Shown one piece after another: positions 27,980 through 37,194 of a DNA stretch of 64,000 nucleotides (position 1 is the stretch's first letter; each line of letters begins with the position of its first letter). The stretch is from Pseudarthrobacter sp. NamE2 (GTDB taxonomy: Bacteria > Actinomycetota > Actinomycetes > Actinomycetales > Micrococcaceae): NCBI RefSeq assembly GCF_005796205.1, contig NZ_VAHN01000007.1, forward strand, positions 62,001 through 126,000, read 5' to 3'. Position numbers and translations under genes: made by a program. The notes beneath the pieces are model-generated. The model ran no database searches and was not told where the DNA came from. It saw nothing but the letters and a program-made list of their open reading frames with translations.

Positions 27980-28021
27980 GGCATGTGTCCGATTCTTTCG
28001 TACCTCAAAGGAGAGCTCTTC

Positions 28022-29188
28022 ATGAAGGTTGCAAAACTCGTCGCCGCCGCCGCCCTGGCGTCGACCTTTGTCCTCCCTACGGCACTGCCGGCCATGGCAG
28101 CACAGGAGGACAAGCCGCAGCCCCCCGGCCTTGCCAAGCAGGACACCCTGCGCTGGGCCGCACCCAAGGACGTCCGCATCGGCACGGCTGTCGCCGGCGG
28201 CGGCCACCACGAAACAATGCCTTACGCCAACCCCTTCACTTCCGATGCGCAGTACCGTGAGTTGCTTGCTGCCGAGTTCAGCTCGGTGTCGCCGGAGAAC
28301 CAGGCGAAATGGGAATTCATCCACCCCCAGCGCGACCAGTACCGCTTTGCGGAGATGGACGCCATCGTCGAGTTCGCCCAGCAGCACGGACAGGTGGTCC
28401 GTGGACACACGCTGTTCTGGCACAGCCAGAATCCCGCCTGGCTGGAACAGGGCAACTTCAGCAAGGAGGAACTCCGCTCCATCCTGAAGGACCACATCAC
28501 TGCCGTGGTGGGACGGTACGCCGGCAAGATCCAGCAGTGGGATGTGGCCAACGAAATCTTCAACGAGAACGGAACACTGCGCACCACGGACAACATCTGG
28601 ATCCGTGAACTCGGGCCGGAAATCATCGCGGACGCCTTCCGCTGGACCCATGAGGCCGATCCGAACGCCAAGCTGTTCTTCAACGACTACGGCGTGGAAG
28701 GCATCAACGCCAAGAGCACTGCTTATGTGGACCTGATTTCCAGGCTCCTCGCCCAGGGCGTCAAGGTTGACGGCTTCGCCGTGCAGGGCCACTTGAGCAC
28801 CCAGTACGGCTTCCCGGGTGACATGCAGGCAAACCTTCAGCGCTTCGATGACCTCGGACTGGAAACTGCTGTCACCGAGATCGATGTCCGCATGAACATC
28901 GCCGCCGGCACTACGCCGACGCAAGAGCAGCTGGCCAAGCAGGCCAGCTACTACCAGCGGGCACTGGAGGCATGCCTCAACGTGGATGACTGCAAGTCCT
29001 TCACCATCTGGGGCTTCAACGACAAGTACTCCTGGGTGCCTGTATTCTTCACGGGCCAGGGCGAGGCAACTGTGATGTGGGAGGACTACACCCGCAAGCC
29101 TTCGTACTACGCACTGCAGTCCACTCTTGCTGCAGCGAAACCGGGCGGCGACAAGCGTTACGCCCAGCACCCCGCATACCAGCAGTAA
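28022..29188 (+). CDS. Secreted endo-1,4-beta-xylanase (GH10)
   Basis: Cleaves the beta-1,4-xylan backbone outside the cell. The 388-residue protein has a signal peptide (about 1-26, VAAAALASTFVLPTALPAMAA) and a GH10 barrel with acid/base E178 (WDVANEIF) and nucleophile E286 (TAVTEIDVR), plus VRGHTLFWHSQNPAW and TIWGFNDKYSW. No carbohydrate-binding module is attached. The ATG follows AAAGGAGAG. It is divergent from the LacI gene and followed by a terminator. Confidence 0.96.
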   Translation: MKVAKLVAAAALASTFVLPTALPAMAAQEDKPQPPGLAKQDTLRWAAPKDVRIGTAVAGGGHHETMPYANPFTSDAQYRELLAAEFSSVSPENQAKWEFIHPQRDQYRFAEMDAIVEFAQQHGQVVRGHTLFWHSQNPAWLEQGNFSKEELRSILKDHITAVVGRYAGKIQQWDVANEIFNENGTLRTTDNIWIRELGPEIIADAFRWTHEADPNAKLFFNDYGVEGINAKSTAYVDLISRLLAQGVKVDGFAVQGHLSTQYGFPGDMQANLQRFDDLGLETAVTEIDVRMNIAAGTTPTQEQLAKQASYYQRALEACLNVDDCKSFTIWGFNDKYSWVPVFFTGQGEATVMWEDYTRKPSYYALQSTLAAAKPGGDKRYAQHPAYQQ

Positions 29189-29208
29189 CAGAGACCTGAG
29201 CAACATAA

Positions 29209-29242
29209 AGATGGCCCGGTACCTCGCGGTTCCGGGCCATCT
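29209..29242. terminator. Terminator between xylanase and epimerase genes
   Basis: AGATGGCCCGG pairs perfectly with CCGGGCCATCT around a 12-nt loop, between the convergent xylanase and aldose epimerase genes. The T-run is weak. Confidence 0.7.
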
Positions 29243-29254
29243 GCGTTGGGGCGG

Positions 29255-30166
29255 CTAACCTTCTGCCGCGTGAATCCTGAATGCGAGCGCGTGCGACTGG
29301 CCGGGATCCAGGACCACCAGGTCCTGGCCCGAATTGAAGGCGTCAGGCGGGCAGCTCATGGGCTCCACGGCCAGCCCCTTGCGGTTACGCAACTCGCCCG
29401 AGTAGAGCTGCACCCAGGGTGCCTGGATACCGGTTGACTGCACCACTGCCGCCAGCTTGAGGGCCGGGTTGCGGAGGGTGACATCCCATTCCCCCTCGGG
29501 AAGGGCGGTGAAGGCGTGGTCCAGCGACTGACCGCCAATGCTCCGGATCTCCGAGAAATCAAAGTCCGTCCCCTTGGTATCCATCAGCCCTGCAGGCCGG
29601 AGCTGCTCATCGGTCAGCAGCACCTTGCCGGCCCGGAAGCCCAGTTCGCAGTTTGAAATGTCCTCGCCGCCCACTGTGATGTAGGGGTGTGAGCCGCAGC
29701 CGTAGGGCGCCGCTGCGGCGCCGCAGTTGCGGGCACCAAGTTCGGCCCGCAGTCCGGCGTCCTCATCCAGCACATAGGACACGGAGAGGGCAAGCTGGAA
29801 AGGGTAGCCGGGTTCGCCGTGGAGCACGTGGGTCAGGGTCACTGCGGCCTGGCTACGCTGCTCCACCCGCCATTCGCTCCACAGTGCCAGCCCGTGCAGC
29901 GCACTTCCGGTGGACGCCTCGTTGACAGGCAGCTCGAAGCGCTGTCCGCCAAAGGCAAAGGCTCCGCCCGCCACCCGGTTCGGCCAGGGCATGAGCGTTT
30001 TGCCCGCATAAGCCGGAGGCAGCTGGCCCGGGGGGAAGGGCAGCACCAGGTCGTGGCCGCGGAAGGAGAGGCGCTGCAGCCCCGCTCCAACGGTCGTGAC
30101 GGCTGCTGCGTAATGCCCCGCTTCAAGGGTGATCAGCTCACCGTTGGGGTTCGAGGTGGATGACAT
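29255..30166 (-). CDS. Aldose 1-epimerase family protein
   Basis: Mutarotase-fold protein of 303 residues that interconverts alpha and beta anomers of aldoses. GalM-type features include VNEASTGSALHGLALW (catalytic histidine), GCGSHPYITVG and DHAFTALPEGEW near the C-terminal catalytic glutamate region. The ATG at 30166 follows GGAAGGA; a longer frame upstream runs into the regulator's stop and is not protein-like. It lies 29 bp after the second LacI gene on the same strand, so they are probably co-transcribed. Xylose or xylo-oligosaccharide anomers are likely substrates. Confidence 0.88.
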   Translation of the reverse strand: MSSTSNPNGELITLEAGHYAAAVTTVGAGLQRLSFRGHDLVLPFPPGQLPPAYAGKTLMPWPNRVAGGAFAFGGQRFELPVNEASTGSALHGLALWSEWRVEQRSQAAVTLTHVLHGEPGYPFQLALSVSYVLDEDAGLRAELGARNCGAAAAPYGCGSHPYITVGGEDISNCELGFRAGKVLLTDEQLRPAGLMDTKGTDFDFSEIRSIGGQSLDHAFTALPEGEWDVTLRNPALKLAAVVQSTGIQAPWVQLYSGELRNRKGLAVEPMSCPPDAFNSGQDLVVLDPGQSHALAFRIHAAEG

Positions 30167-30195
30167 ACGGTTCCTTCCGGGACTTGGGACAGGCG

Positions 30196-31221
30196 TCAGC
30201 TGGCGCCGGGACTTGCCGTGCTCTGGCGGACAACGAGGGATGTTGCGAGGTCCAGGCGCGGATTCTGGGGCCGGTCCCCTTCCCGAAGGCGCAGGACCAT
30301 GCGCGCGGCTTCTTCGGCCATCTCGATCAGCGGCTGGTGCACGGTGGTGAGGGCAGGACTGGACCACCGCGCCACCTGGAGGTCGTCGTATCCCACAATG
30401 GACAACTCCTGCGGAACGGACAGCCCAAGCTGACGGGCTGCATCCAGCACACCGAGCGCCTGGAGATCGCTCCCCGCGAAGATGGCGGTGGGCCTGTCCT
30501 TCATCTGCAGCAGTTCGAGGGCGTGTGCGCGCCCGCCGTCCACATGGAAATCCCCGTAGCGGATCAGGGAGCGGTCAATCGGAATACCGGCAGTGTTGAG
30601 GGCCGAACTGTAGCCGTCGATGCGCGCCAGCGAGCACATCATGTCCTCCGGACCGGAAATTGCGGCAATGCGGCGGTGGCCCAGTTCGATCAGGTGGCGG
30701 GTGGCCATCATGCCGCCGGCCCAGTTGGCCGAGCCCACTGACGGGACATCGGGAGCGGGGTCGCCGGCGGGATCGATGATCACGAAGGGGATGGAGCGCG
30801 ATTCCAGCTGCTGCCGGTATTCCAACGGCAGGTCGGAGAAGACCAGGACCACCCCTGCGGGCCGCCGGGCCATCACTCCTTCAACCCAGCCCGCACCCGG
30901 CGCTTTCCTGGTGCCGCTTTCCGTAAGGATCACGCTCATACCGTTCGCCTTGGCCACATTCTCCACGCCACGGATGATCTCCAGCGCCCAGGCACTCTCG
31001 AGTTCCGGGAAGACCAGTTCGAGGAGCGCAGATTTCGACGCGGCATTCCGCCGCTTGTACCCGTGCTCCTCCAAAAGCTCCTCAACTTTCGCCCGGGTTT
31101 TTCGAGAAACATCGGAACGGCCGTTAAGGACTTTTGAGATTGTCGATAGCGAGACGCCGGCCTCCTCCGCCAGTTGTGCCAAGGTTACGCGCGCATCGGA
31201 AGGAGTAACGGGGCTGGTCAT
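30196..31221 (-). CDS. LacI family repressor of the oligosaccharide ABC operon
   Basis: A 341-residue LacI/GalR regulator: helix-turn-helix VTLAQLAEEAGVSLSTISKVLNG at the N-terminus, then an effector domain with ISGPEDMMCSLARIDGYSSAL and LSIVGYDDLQVARWSSPALTTVHQP. It is divergent from a bxl-like importer, with three CGAAA-type sites in the gap. The ATG at 31221 is preferred because TATGCT lies 7 bp upstream (leaderless); ATG 31233 and TTG 31251 are alternatives. It corresponds in position and operator type to BxlR of Streptomyces. Confidence 0.9.
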   Translation of the reverse strand: MTSPVTPSDARVTLAQLAEEAGVSLSTISKVLNGRSDVSRKTRAKVEELLEEHGYKRRNAASKSALLELVFPELESAWALEIIRGVENVAKANGMSVILTESGTRKAPGAGWVEGVMARRPAGVVLVFSDLPLEYRQQLESRSIPFVIIDPAGDPAPDVPSVGSANWAGGMMATRHLIELGHRRIAAISGPEDMMCSLARIDGYSSALNTAGIPIDRSLIRYGDFHVDGGRAHALELLQMKDRPTAIFAGSDLQALGVLDAARQLGLSVPQELSIVGYDDLQVARWSSPALTTVHQPLIEMAEEAARMVLRLREGDRPQNPRLDLATSLVVRQSTASPGAS

Positions 31222-31234
31222 GGAGGACAGCATA

Positions 31235-31347
31235 GCGAAAGTTTCAGTCAAAAGCTCGCAACATAGCGAAACGGTTGCACCGCCGCGAGACCCGTTCTAG
31301 ACTGTGATCCACCAAACAACTTTCGGTCAAAGCATCGAAACTTTCGA
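31235..31347. promoter_or_regulatory. Operator cluster between LacI gene and ABC operon
   Basis: Three related sites: GCGAAAGTTTCAG (31235-31247, abutting the -10 of the LacI gene), GCGAAACGGTTGC (31266-31278) and TCGAAACTTTCGA (31335-31347, a palindrome with an odd centre). A forward promoter TTGCAC (31275-31280)/TAGACT (31298-31303), 17-bp spacer, is bracketed by the last two. This fits repression of both directions by the LacI protein; the Streptomyces BxlR operator is reported to be a CGAA-N-TTCG repeat. Confidence 0.75.
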
Positions 31348-31360
31348 GAGGCGTTCAAGG

Positions 31361-32659
31361 ATGAACAAGAACGGATGGGTAACCCGGGGCCTTGCCGGCC
31401 TGGGGGCCCTGGCCCTTGGCCTGACAATGGCCGGCTGCTCCGGAGGCTCCGGCTCGGCAAGCCGGCCCGAAAACGAAATTCACATCGCCATGTACGGCGA
31501 TGCCGGCAATACGGTCGAACAGAAGATCATCGACACCTTCAACGCCACATCTGAGGTAAAGGTGGTCCTGGACAAGATTCCGGGCGCCGAATACCAGTCC
31601 AAGCTGCAGACCATCATGGATACGCCCAACGCTCCCGATATCTTCTTCAACTGGGGCGGCGGCAGCATCAAGAGTTTCGTGGACGCGGACCTGGTGCTGC
31701 CTTTGGATGACTTCATCAAGGAAGATCCCCAGCTGAAGGAAGCCTTCCTGCCATCGGTGTTCGACACGGCTGTGATCGACGGGAAGTCCTACGGCATCCC
31801 CATGCGCGGCACGCAGCCGGTCATGCTCTTCAACAACTCCAAGGTCCTCGCTGATGCGGGCATTAGTGCCCCGCCGGCGACCTGGGAAGAGCTGCTGGAG
31901 GACGTGAAGATCCTCAAGGACAAGGGCATCACCCCCATCGCCCTGGGCGCCGGCGACCGGTGGCCCACACTGATGTGGTTTGAATACCTCTACGACCGGG
32001 TTGCCGGTGATGGCCTCTTCAAGAAGGCCCTCGAAGGGGACACCAGCGTCTGGGAGTCCGAAGACAGCCGCAAAGCGCTTGGCATGCTGCGGGAGCTTGT
32101 GGATGCAGGAGCGTTCGGCACCAACTTCGACTCGGTGAAGTTCACCGACGGCGGGTCCCCCGCCCTGCTGGCGAGCGGCAAGGCCGGCTTTGAACTGATG
32201 GGTTCTTGGGAGTACTCCACCCAGCAGAGCAACGACGCGCAGTTCGCCGCCGAGGTCCTCGGTTACAGCGAGTTCCCGAAGGTCGAAGGTGGAAAGGGCG
32301 ACGAAAACAACCTCGTGGGTAACACCAACAACTTCTACTCGGTCCACAAAAACACGCGCTACCCGGAAGTCGCGCGCGATTTCCTGAAGCTCATGTACTC
32401 CGATCAGTTTGTGCAGGAGCAGGTAGGCATCGGTAACCTCCCCACCACCACGAATACCGAGAAGTTCCTCGACAAAGCGGCGGATCCCGAATACGCCAAG
32501 TACCAGTTCAACCTGGTCAAGGAAGCGCCGTCCTTCCAGCTTTCGTGGGACCAGGCGTACCCGCCGGAAGCGACTGTCACCATCCTCACCGCCGTCTCCC
32601 AGTTCTTCAGCGGACAGATTGACGAAGACGGCTTCATCAAGGCCATGCAGAGCCTCTAG
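31361..32659 (+). CDS. Oligosaccharide ABC transporter, substrate-binding lipoprotein
   Basis: Extracellular binding protein (432 residues) of the carbohydrate CUT1 type. A lipoprotein signal ends in LTMAGCSGGSG, so the mature protein is anchored through the cysteine near residue 25. The body has IHIAMYGDAG, the substrate-region PDIFFNWGGGS and LMGSWEYSTQQ typical of family 1 solute-binding proteins. First gene of the operon with two permeases and a GH3 enzyme, the order of bxlEFGA for xylobiose uptake in Streptomyces; xylo-oligosaccharides are the likely ligands. Confidence 0.92.
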   Translation: MNKNGWVTRGLAGLGALALGLTMAGCSGGSGSASRPENEIHIAMYGDAGNTVEQKIIDTFNATSEVKVVLDKIPGAEYQSKLQTIMDTPNAPDIFFNWGGGSIKSFVDADLVLPLDDFIKEDPQLKEAFLPSVFDTAVIDGKSYGIPMRGTQPVMLFNNSKVLADAGISAPPATWEELLEDVKILKDKGITPIALGAGDRWPTLMWFEYLYDRVAGDGLFKKALEGDTSVWESEDSRKALGMLRELVDAGAFGTNFDSVKFTDGGSPALLASGKAGFELMGSWEYSTQQSNDAQFAAEVLGYSEFPKVEGGKGDENNLVGNTNNFYSVHKNTRYPEVARDFLKLMYSDQFVQEQVGIGNLPTTTNTEKFLDKAADPEYAKYQFNLVKEAPSFQLSWDQAYPPEATVTILTAVSQFFSGQIDEDGFIKAMQSL

Positions 32660-32668
32660 GAAAAAACC

Positions 32669-33622
32669 ATGACCACGACGCTTGCAAACCGCAGGCGCCC
32701 GACACGCGCGGGCGGCCCCGAAGAGGGCCGCCCCGCGCGCCGGAACGGCTCCTCCTCGAGCCGTCCCGGCTTTGTCTGGGCCCTTCCTGCCACCATCTTC
32801 TTCGGACTCTTCGCGCTGGTCCCGCTGATCGCGGTGGCGGTGCTGTCCTTCACCACGTGGAGAGGCCTCGGCGACCCCAAGTTCGTAGGGCTCAAGAACT
32901 GGGAATCCCTCTTCCAGGACCCTGTCATGCTCCAGAGCCTCTGGCTCAGCCTGCTGTTTATTGTGCTTGGCATCGTGACCCAGACACCGCTGAGCATCCT
33001 GCTGGGCGTCTGGGCAGCCGGCACGCAGAAAAACCGCGCCATTCTGAGCGCCATCTACTTCGTTCCGCTGCTGCTGTCCTCAGCCGCGATCTCCGTCCTG
33101 TGGCGTGCCCTTCTTGACCCCAACTTCGGCATTCCGGGGCAGATGTCCTGGCTGTTTGGCGACGGCAATGTCCTGGGCACCCAGACCGGCGCCATCGCGG
33201 TGCTGATCTTCGTGGGCATGTGGCAGTTCACGCCGTTCCACACACTCATTTACCAGGGTGCAGCCAAGCAGATTCCGCCGGTCCTGTACCAGGCCGCGTC
33301 GATCGACGGCGCCGGTACCGTCAGGCAGTTCTTCAGCATCACCCTGCCGCAGCTGAAAAACAGCATCATCACGTCCGTGATCCTGATGGTGGTGGGCGGC
33401 CTGACCACCTTTGAAACGGTCCTGATCCTGACCAACGGCGGACCGGGCACCAGCACCACCATCACCGCTTTCCACATGTACCAGGAAGCGTTCCGCCGGT
33501 TCGATTTCGGTGCCGGCAGTGCCATCGCCCTTGTACTGGTCATCATCTCCACGGCAATTTCATTTGCTGTGGTCCGCGTTTCCGGATACGACAAGATGCG
33601 CAGTTCCCTGGAGGGGCTCTAA
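32669..33622 (+). CDS. Sugar ABC transporter permease (MalF-like)
   Basis: A 317-residue inner-membrane permease with six spans after a basic N-terminal tail. The EAA loop that contacts the ATPase is YQAASIDGAGTVRQFFSITLPQLK. It starts 9 bp after the binding-protein stop and ends directly against the second permease start (TAA then ATG). No ATPase gene is present; CUT1 importers of this kind in actinobacteria often share one MsiK-type ATPase encoded elsewhere. Confidence 0.93.
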   Translation: MTTTLANRRRPTRAGGPEEGRPARRNGSSSSRPGFVWALPATIFFGLFALVPLIAVAVLSFTTWRGLGDPKFVGLKNWESLFQDPVMLQSLWLSLLFIVLGIVTQTPLSILLGVWAAGTQKNRAILSAIYFVPLLLSSAAISVLWRALLDPNFGIPGQMSWLFGDGNVLGTQTGAIAVLIFVGMWQFTPFHTLIYQGAAKQIPPVLYQAASIDGAGTVRQFFSITLPQLKNSIITSVILMVVGGLTTFETVLILTNGGPGTSTTITAFHMYQEAFRRFDFGAGSAIALVLVIISTAISFAVVRVSGYDKMRSSLEGL

Positions 33623-34441
33623 ATGAAAACGCGTCCGAATTACCTCGCCGGCATCGGCGCCTTCATCTGGCTGGCCATCGTTGCTGTTCCGCTGTACGTA
33701 ATGCTTTCCGCGACCTTCCAGACTCGTGCCGAGTTCGGCGACAACGGGCCGCTGTCCCTGCCGACCAGCTTCACGCTGCAGAACTATGTGGATGCCATCA
33801 CCAGCGGCTTCGGCCGGTACTTCTTCAACACAGTCATCGTTACGGTCGGCGTCGTTGGCCTGGTCCTGCTTCTTGTACCCCCGCTGAGCTATGCCATCGT
33901 CCGGAGCCAGAGCCGCGCTGCCTCGGTCATCTTCCGCGTGTTCCTCCTGGGCCTGGCCATTCCCGCCCAGGCTGTCATCGTTCCGGTGTTCTACCTGATC
34001 AACACTGTGGGCCTCTATGACAATCTGCTGGGCGTTATTCTTCCGACGGCGGCCTTCGCCCTTCCGATCTGCACCATCATCCTCAGCGGAACCATGCGGG
34101 ACATTACTCCCGAGCTGTACGAGGCGATGGCCATGGACGGCGCCACCCCCGCCCGTTCCTTCCTTCGCCTGGTCCTGCCGCTGTCCAAGGGCGGATTGTC
34201 CACCATCGCGGTGTTCTCGGCCCTCCAGGCCTGGAACGGGTTCCTCTTCCCGCTGATCCTGACGCAGTCCGAATCCACCCGGGTGGTCACCCTCGGCCTG
34301 TTCAACTTCCAGACGCAGTTCGGCATCAACATCCCGGGCCTCCTGGCCGCCGTGACCCTCTCCATGGTGCCGGTTCTGCTCGCCTACCTCTTCGCGCGCC
34401 GCGCACTAGTCCAGGGCCTCATGGGCGCTGGCGGAAAGTAA
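33623..34441 (+). CDS. Sugar ABC transporter permease (MalG-like)
   Basis: A 272-residue permease with six spans. The EAA loop reads YEAMAMDGATPARSFLRLVLPLSKGG, and LPICTIILSGTMRDI precedes it. It is the partner of the upstream MalF-like permease, whose stop codon abuts this ATG, and lies 2 bp before the GH3 gene. Confidence 0.93.
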   Translation: MKTRPNYLAGIGAFIWLAIVAVPLYVMLSATFQTRAEFGDNGPLSLPTSFTLQNYVDAITSGFGRYFFNTVIVTVGVVGLVLLLVPPLSYAIVRSQSRAASVIFRVFLLGLAIPAQAVIVPVFYLINTVGLYDNLLGVILPTAAFALPICTIILSGTMRDITPELYEAMAMDGATPARSFLRLVLPLSKGGLSTIAVFSALQAWNGFLFPLILTQSESTRVVTLGLFNFQTQFGINIPGLLAAVTLSMVPVLLAYLFARRALVQGLMGAGGK

Positions 34442-34443
34442 TC

Positions 34444-36807
34444 ATGACGGAAACAAAAACCCACAGCGCGCCGTGGCGCGACACCGCCGCCACGACCCAG
34501 GAGCGCGCCGACAGCCTCATCGCAGCCATGACGCTCCGGGAAAAGACTGCCCAGCTCTACGGAGTATGGGTGGGTGCCTCCAGCGAGGGCGGCGAGGTTG
34601 CCCCGCACCAGAACGAAATGAATCCGCCCGTTGACCTGGACACGATCCTGCCGCACGGCCTCGGCCAGCTCACCAGGCCGTTCGGCACCGCGCCCGTGGA
34701 CCCGGCCCTGGGCGCCCTGTCACTGCAGCGGACCCAACAGCGCATTGCCGCGGCGAACCGCTTCGGCATCCCGGCACTGGTTCACGAGGAATGCCTGGCC
34801 GGCTTTGCCGCATGGCAGGCCACGGCCTACCCGGTGCCGCTGGCATGGGGCGCCACATTCAACGCCGAACTCATCCGCACCATGGGCGCGGCAATCGGTG
34901 CCGACATGCGGTCCGTCGGTGTGCACCAGGGCCTCGCCCCTGTCCTGGACGTCGTCCGTGACGCGCGGTGGGGCCGGGTGGAAGAGACCATCGGTGAAGA
35001 CCCTTACCTGATCGGAACCCTCGCCACCGCCTACATCCAAGGCCTCGAAAGCAGCGGCATCGTCGCCACCCTCAAGCACTTCGTTGGCTACTCGGCCTCA
35101 AAGGCGGGCCGGAACCTGGCGCCCGTTTCCGTGGGGGCCCGCGAACTGGCCGACGTCCTCCTTCCGCCGTTCGAGATGGCCATCCGGGAATCCGGCGTGC
35201 GCTCCGTTATGCACGCCTACACCGACCTGGACGGCGTCCCCACCGCCGCAGACTCATCCCTGCTGACGGACCTCCTGCGTGATACCTGGGGATTCAATGG
35301 CACCGTGGTGGCGGACTACTTCGGGGTCGCTTTCCTCAAGAACCTGCACGCGGTGGCCGGATCGTTCGGCGAGGCGGCGGCAGCCGCCCTGGCCGCCGGC
35401 GTCGACGTCGAACTTCCCACCGTCCACGCATTCGGCGAGCACCTCATCGCAGAAGTCGAAGCCGGCCGCGTCCCTGTCAGCCTCATTGACCGCGCGCTGC
35501 ACCGGGTCCTCGTCCAGAAAATTGACCTGGGCTTGCTGGATGAGGACTGGTCTGCCGTTCCGGCCGCCCTGCAGGAAGCCAACCTGCAGGATGCCGCACG
35601 CCTGGAAGGCAGCGTCACGCTGGACACCGAGGCCAACCGCAAGCTGGCGGCACAGATTGCCGAAGAATCAATCGTCCTGGTCAGCAACAACGGCGTTTTG
35701 CCGCTTCGCAGCCCCGGCCGGATCGCCGTCGTCGGACCCAACGCGGACAACACCCAGGCATTCCTGGGCTGCTACTCCTTCCCGGCGCACGTTGGCGGGC
35801 AACACCCCGATGTCCCGGTGGGCATCGAATTGCCCACCGTCGCTGAGGCCCTGCGGGCCGAGTTCCCCGGCAGCTCGATCACCGTCACCGCGGGCTGCTC
35901 CGTCGACGGCGACTCCCCCGGAGGTTTTGACGACGCCGTTGCTGCCGCGGCTGCCGCGGACGTCGTGGTCGCCGTCTTGGGAGACCGCGCCGGCCTCTTC
36001 GGCCGGGGAACCAGCGGTGAAGGCTGCGACGTGGAATCCCTGGTGCTGCCGGGCGTCCAGCAGCAGCTGCTGGACCGGTTGATCCGCACCGGCAAACCCG
36101 TGGTGCTGGTGCTCCTCACCGGACGCCCCTACGCCGTGGGCTCTGCGGCGGAAAATGCCGCCGCGATCGTCCAGGCCTTCTTCCCCGGCGAGGAAGGCGG
36201 ACCGGCCGTGGCAAAGGTACTCAGCGGCCGGGTCAACCCGAGCGGGCGCCTGCCCGTCAGCATTCCCGCCCGCCCGGGCGCGCAGCCTTCCACGTACCTG
36301 GCGTCCCGCCTCGCACGTGCCAGCAGCGTCTCCAACATCGATCCCGCGGCTGCCTTCCCGTTCGGCCACGGCCTCAGCTACACCACGTTCGAGTGGAGTG
36401 GTTTGACCGTTGACGGGCCCGCTGCCGTGCCGGTGGATGGCGAAGCCGCCGCCAGCATTACCGTCACCAACACGGGCGACCGTGCCGGAACGGAACTGGT
36501 GCAGCTGTACCTGCACGACGGCGTCGCATCGGTTGTGCGGCCGGAGCAAAAACTCGTGGGGTATGCCCGTGTACCCTTGGACCCCGGAGCCTCAGCCAGG
36601 GTGTCCTTTACCGTGCCGGCCGACGTTACCTCGTTCACCGGCCGCGACGGCCGCAGGATCGTCGAACCCGGCGGTATCGAGCTCGGCTTCGGCGCCTCCA
36701 GCGGTGACATACGCCTGCGGGCAACAGTCACGCTCACCGGTGAGACGCGGGCTGTGGACCACACCCGGCGGCTGCACTGCGGCGTGACGGTAACACCGGA
36801 CGCCTGA
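34444..36807 (+). CDS. GH3 beta-glycosidase, probable beta-xylosidase
   Basis: A 787-residue intracellular exo-glycosidase without a signal peptide. The GH3 TIM barrel (about 20-360) has the KHF motif (TLKHFVGYSA) and the nucleophile aspartate in GTVVADYFGVAFL. The alpha/beta sandwich follows (about 400-610, EESIVLVSNNGVLPLR, GRGTSGEGCDVESL), then an FnIII-like C-terminal domain (PFGHGLSYTTFEW onward). Last gene of the ABC operon, so it should hydrolyse the imported oligosaccharides; beta-xylosidase is favoured by the adjacent GH10 locus, though beta-glucosidase cannot be excluded. Confidence 0.9.
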   Translation: MTETKTHSAPWRDTAATTQERADSLIAAMTLREKTAQLYGVWVGASSEGGEVAPHQNEMNPPVDLDTILPHGLGQLTRPFGTAPVDPALGALSLQRTQQRIAAANRFGIPALVHEECLAGFAAWQATAYPVPLAWGATFNAELIRTMGAAIGADMRSVGVHQGLAPVLDVVRDARWGRVEETIGEDPYLIGTLATAYIQGLESSGIVATLKHFVGYSASKAGRNLAPVSVGARELADVLLPPFEMAIRESGVRSVMHAYTDLDGVPTAADSSLLTDLLRDTWGFNGTVVADYFGVAFLKNLHAVAGSFGEAAAAALAAGVDVELPTVHAFGEHLIAEVEAGRVPVSLIDRALHRVLVQKIDLGLLDEDWSAVPAALQEANLQDAARLEGSVTLDTEANRKLAAQIAEESIVLVSNNGVLPLRSPGRIAVVGPNADNTQAFLGCYSFPAHVGGQHPDVPVGIELPTVAEALRAEFPGSSITVTAGCSVDGDSPGGFDDAVAAAAAADVVVAVLGDRAGLFGRGTSGEGCDVESLVLPGVQQQLLDRLIRTGKPVVLVLLTGRPYAVGSAAENAAAIVQAFFPGEEGGPAVAKVLSGRVNPSGRLPVSIPARPGAQPSTYLASRLARASSVSNIDPAAAFPFGHGLSYTTFEWSGLTVDGPAAVPVDGEAAASITVTNTGDRAGTELVQLYLHDGVASVVRPEQKLVGYARVPLDPGASARVSFTVPADVTSFTGRDGRRIVEPGGIELGFGASSGDIRLRATVTLTGETRAVDHTRRLHCGVTVTPDA

Positions 36808-36904
36808 CGCATTGGCCGGGGCGTCGCTTTCCGGGCGCCTCGGCCATCCGCATCTTCCCGCCCCGCACTGCATACTCCTGCACCTCCAAGCGAAAGGAAG
36901 CGAC

Positions 36905-37132
36905 ATGGGCATCGGCCTTCACCGCCTGACGATCTTTGCAACGACCCGTGCCGAGGCAGAGGAAAAGCTCAACAGCTCGGTCCAGCAGCTCCGTGACGTC
37001 GCCATGCAAAATCCGACAAGGGGTATTCTCGTGACGAAGAGGGGCGCTGGCCATTTCACGGTTGAACTCAGCGACCAGGTCCCCTACGGGCAGACTTGGG
37101 AATCCGTAACGCACCGGGATTCCGCCAGCTAA
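36905..37132 (+). CDS. Small protein of unknown function
   Basis: A 75-residue soluble protein opening MGIGLHRLTIFATTRAEAEE, with a predicted amphipathic helix in the middle and a beta-rich end (GAGHFTVELSDQVPYGQTW). The ATG is preceded by AAAGGAA at good spacing. I do not recognise the family. It is separated by ~100 bp from the GH3 gene and ~60 bp from the MFS gene and is probably independent of both. Confidence 0.65.
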   Translation: MGIGLHRLTIFATTRAEAEEKLNSSVQQLRDVAMQNPTRGILVTKRGAGHFTVELSDQVPYGQTWESVTHRDSAS

Positions 37133-37194
37133 ACCCGCTCAAGACAAGCGGCGGACCCCATCACCAGTGCCTCCAGACAAGTTAGGTTTGCCGC

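Noticed and set aside
27287..28021. Upstream in-frame extension of the GH10 xylanase
   Set aside because: It crosses the LacI gene, promoter and operator; the ATG at 28022 has a strong ribosome site and a signal peptide.
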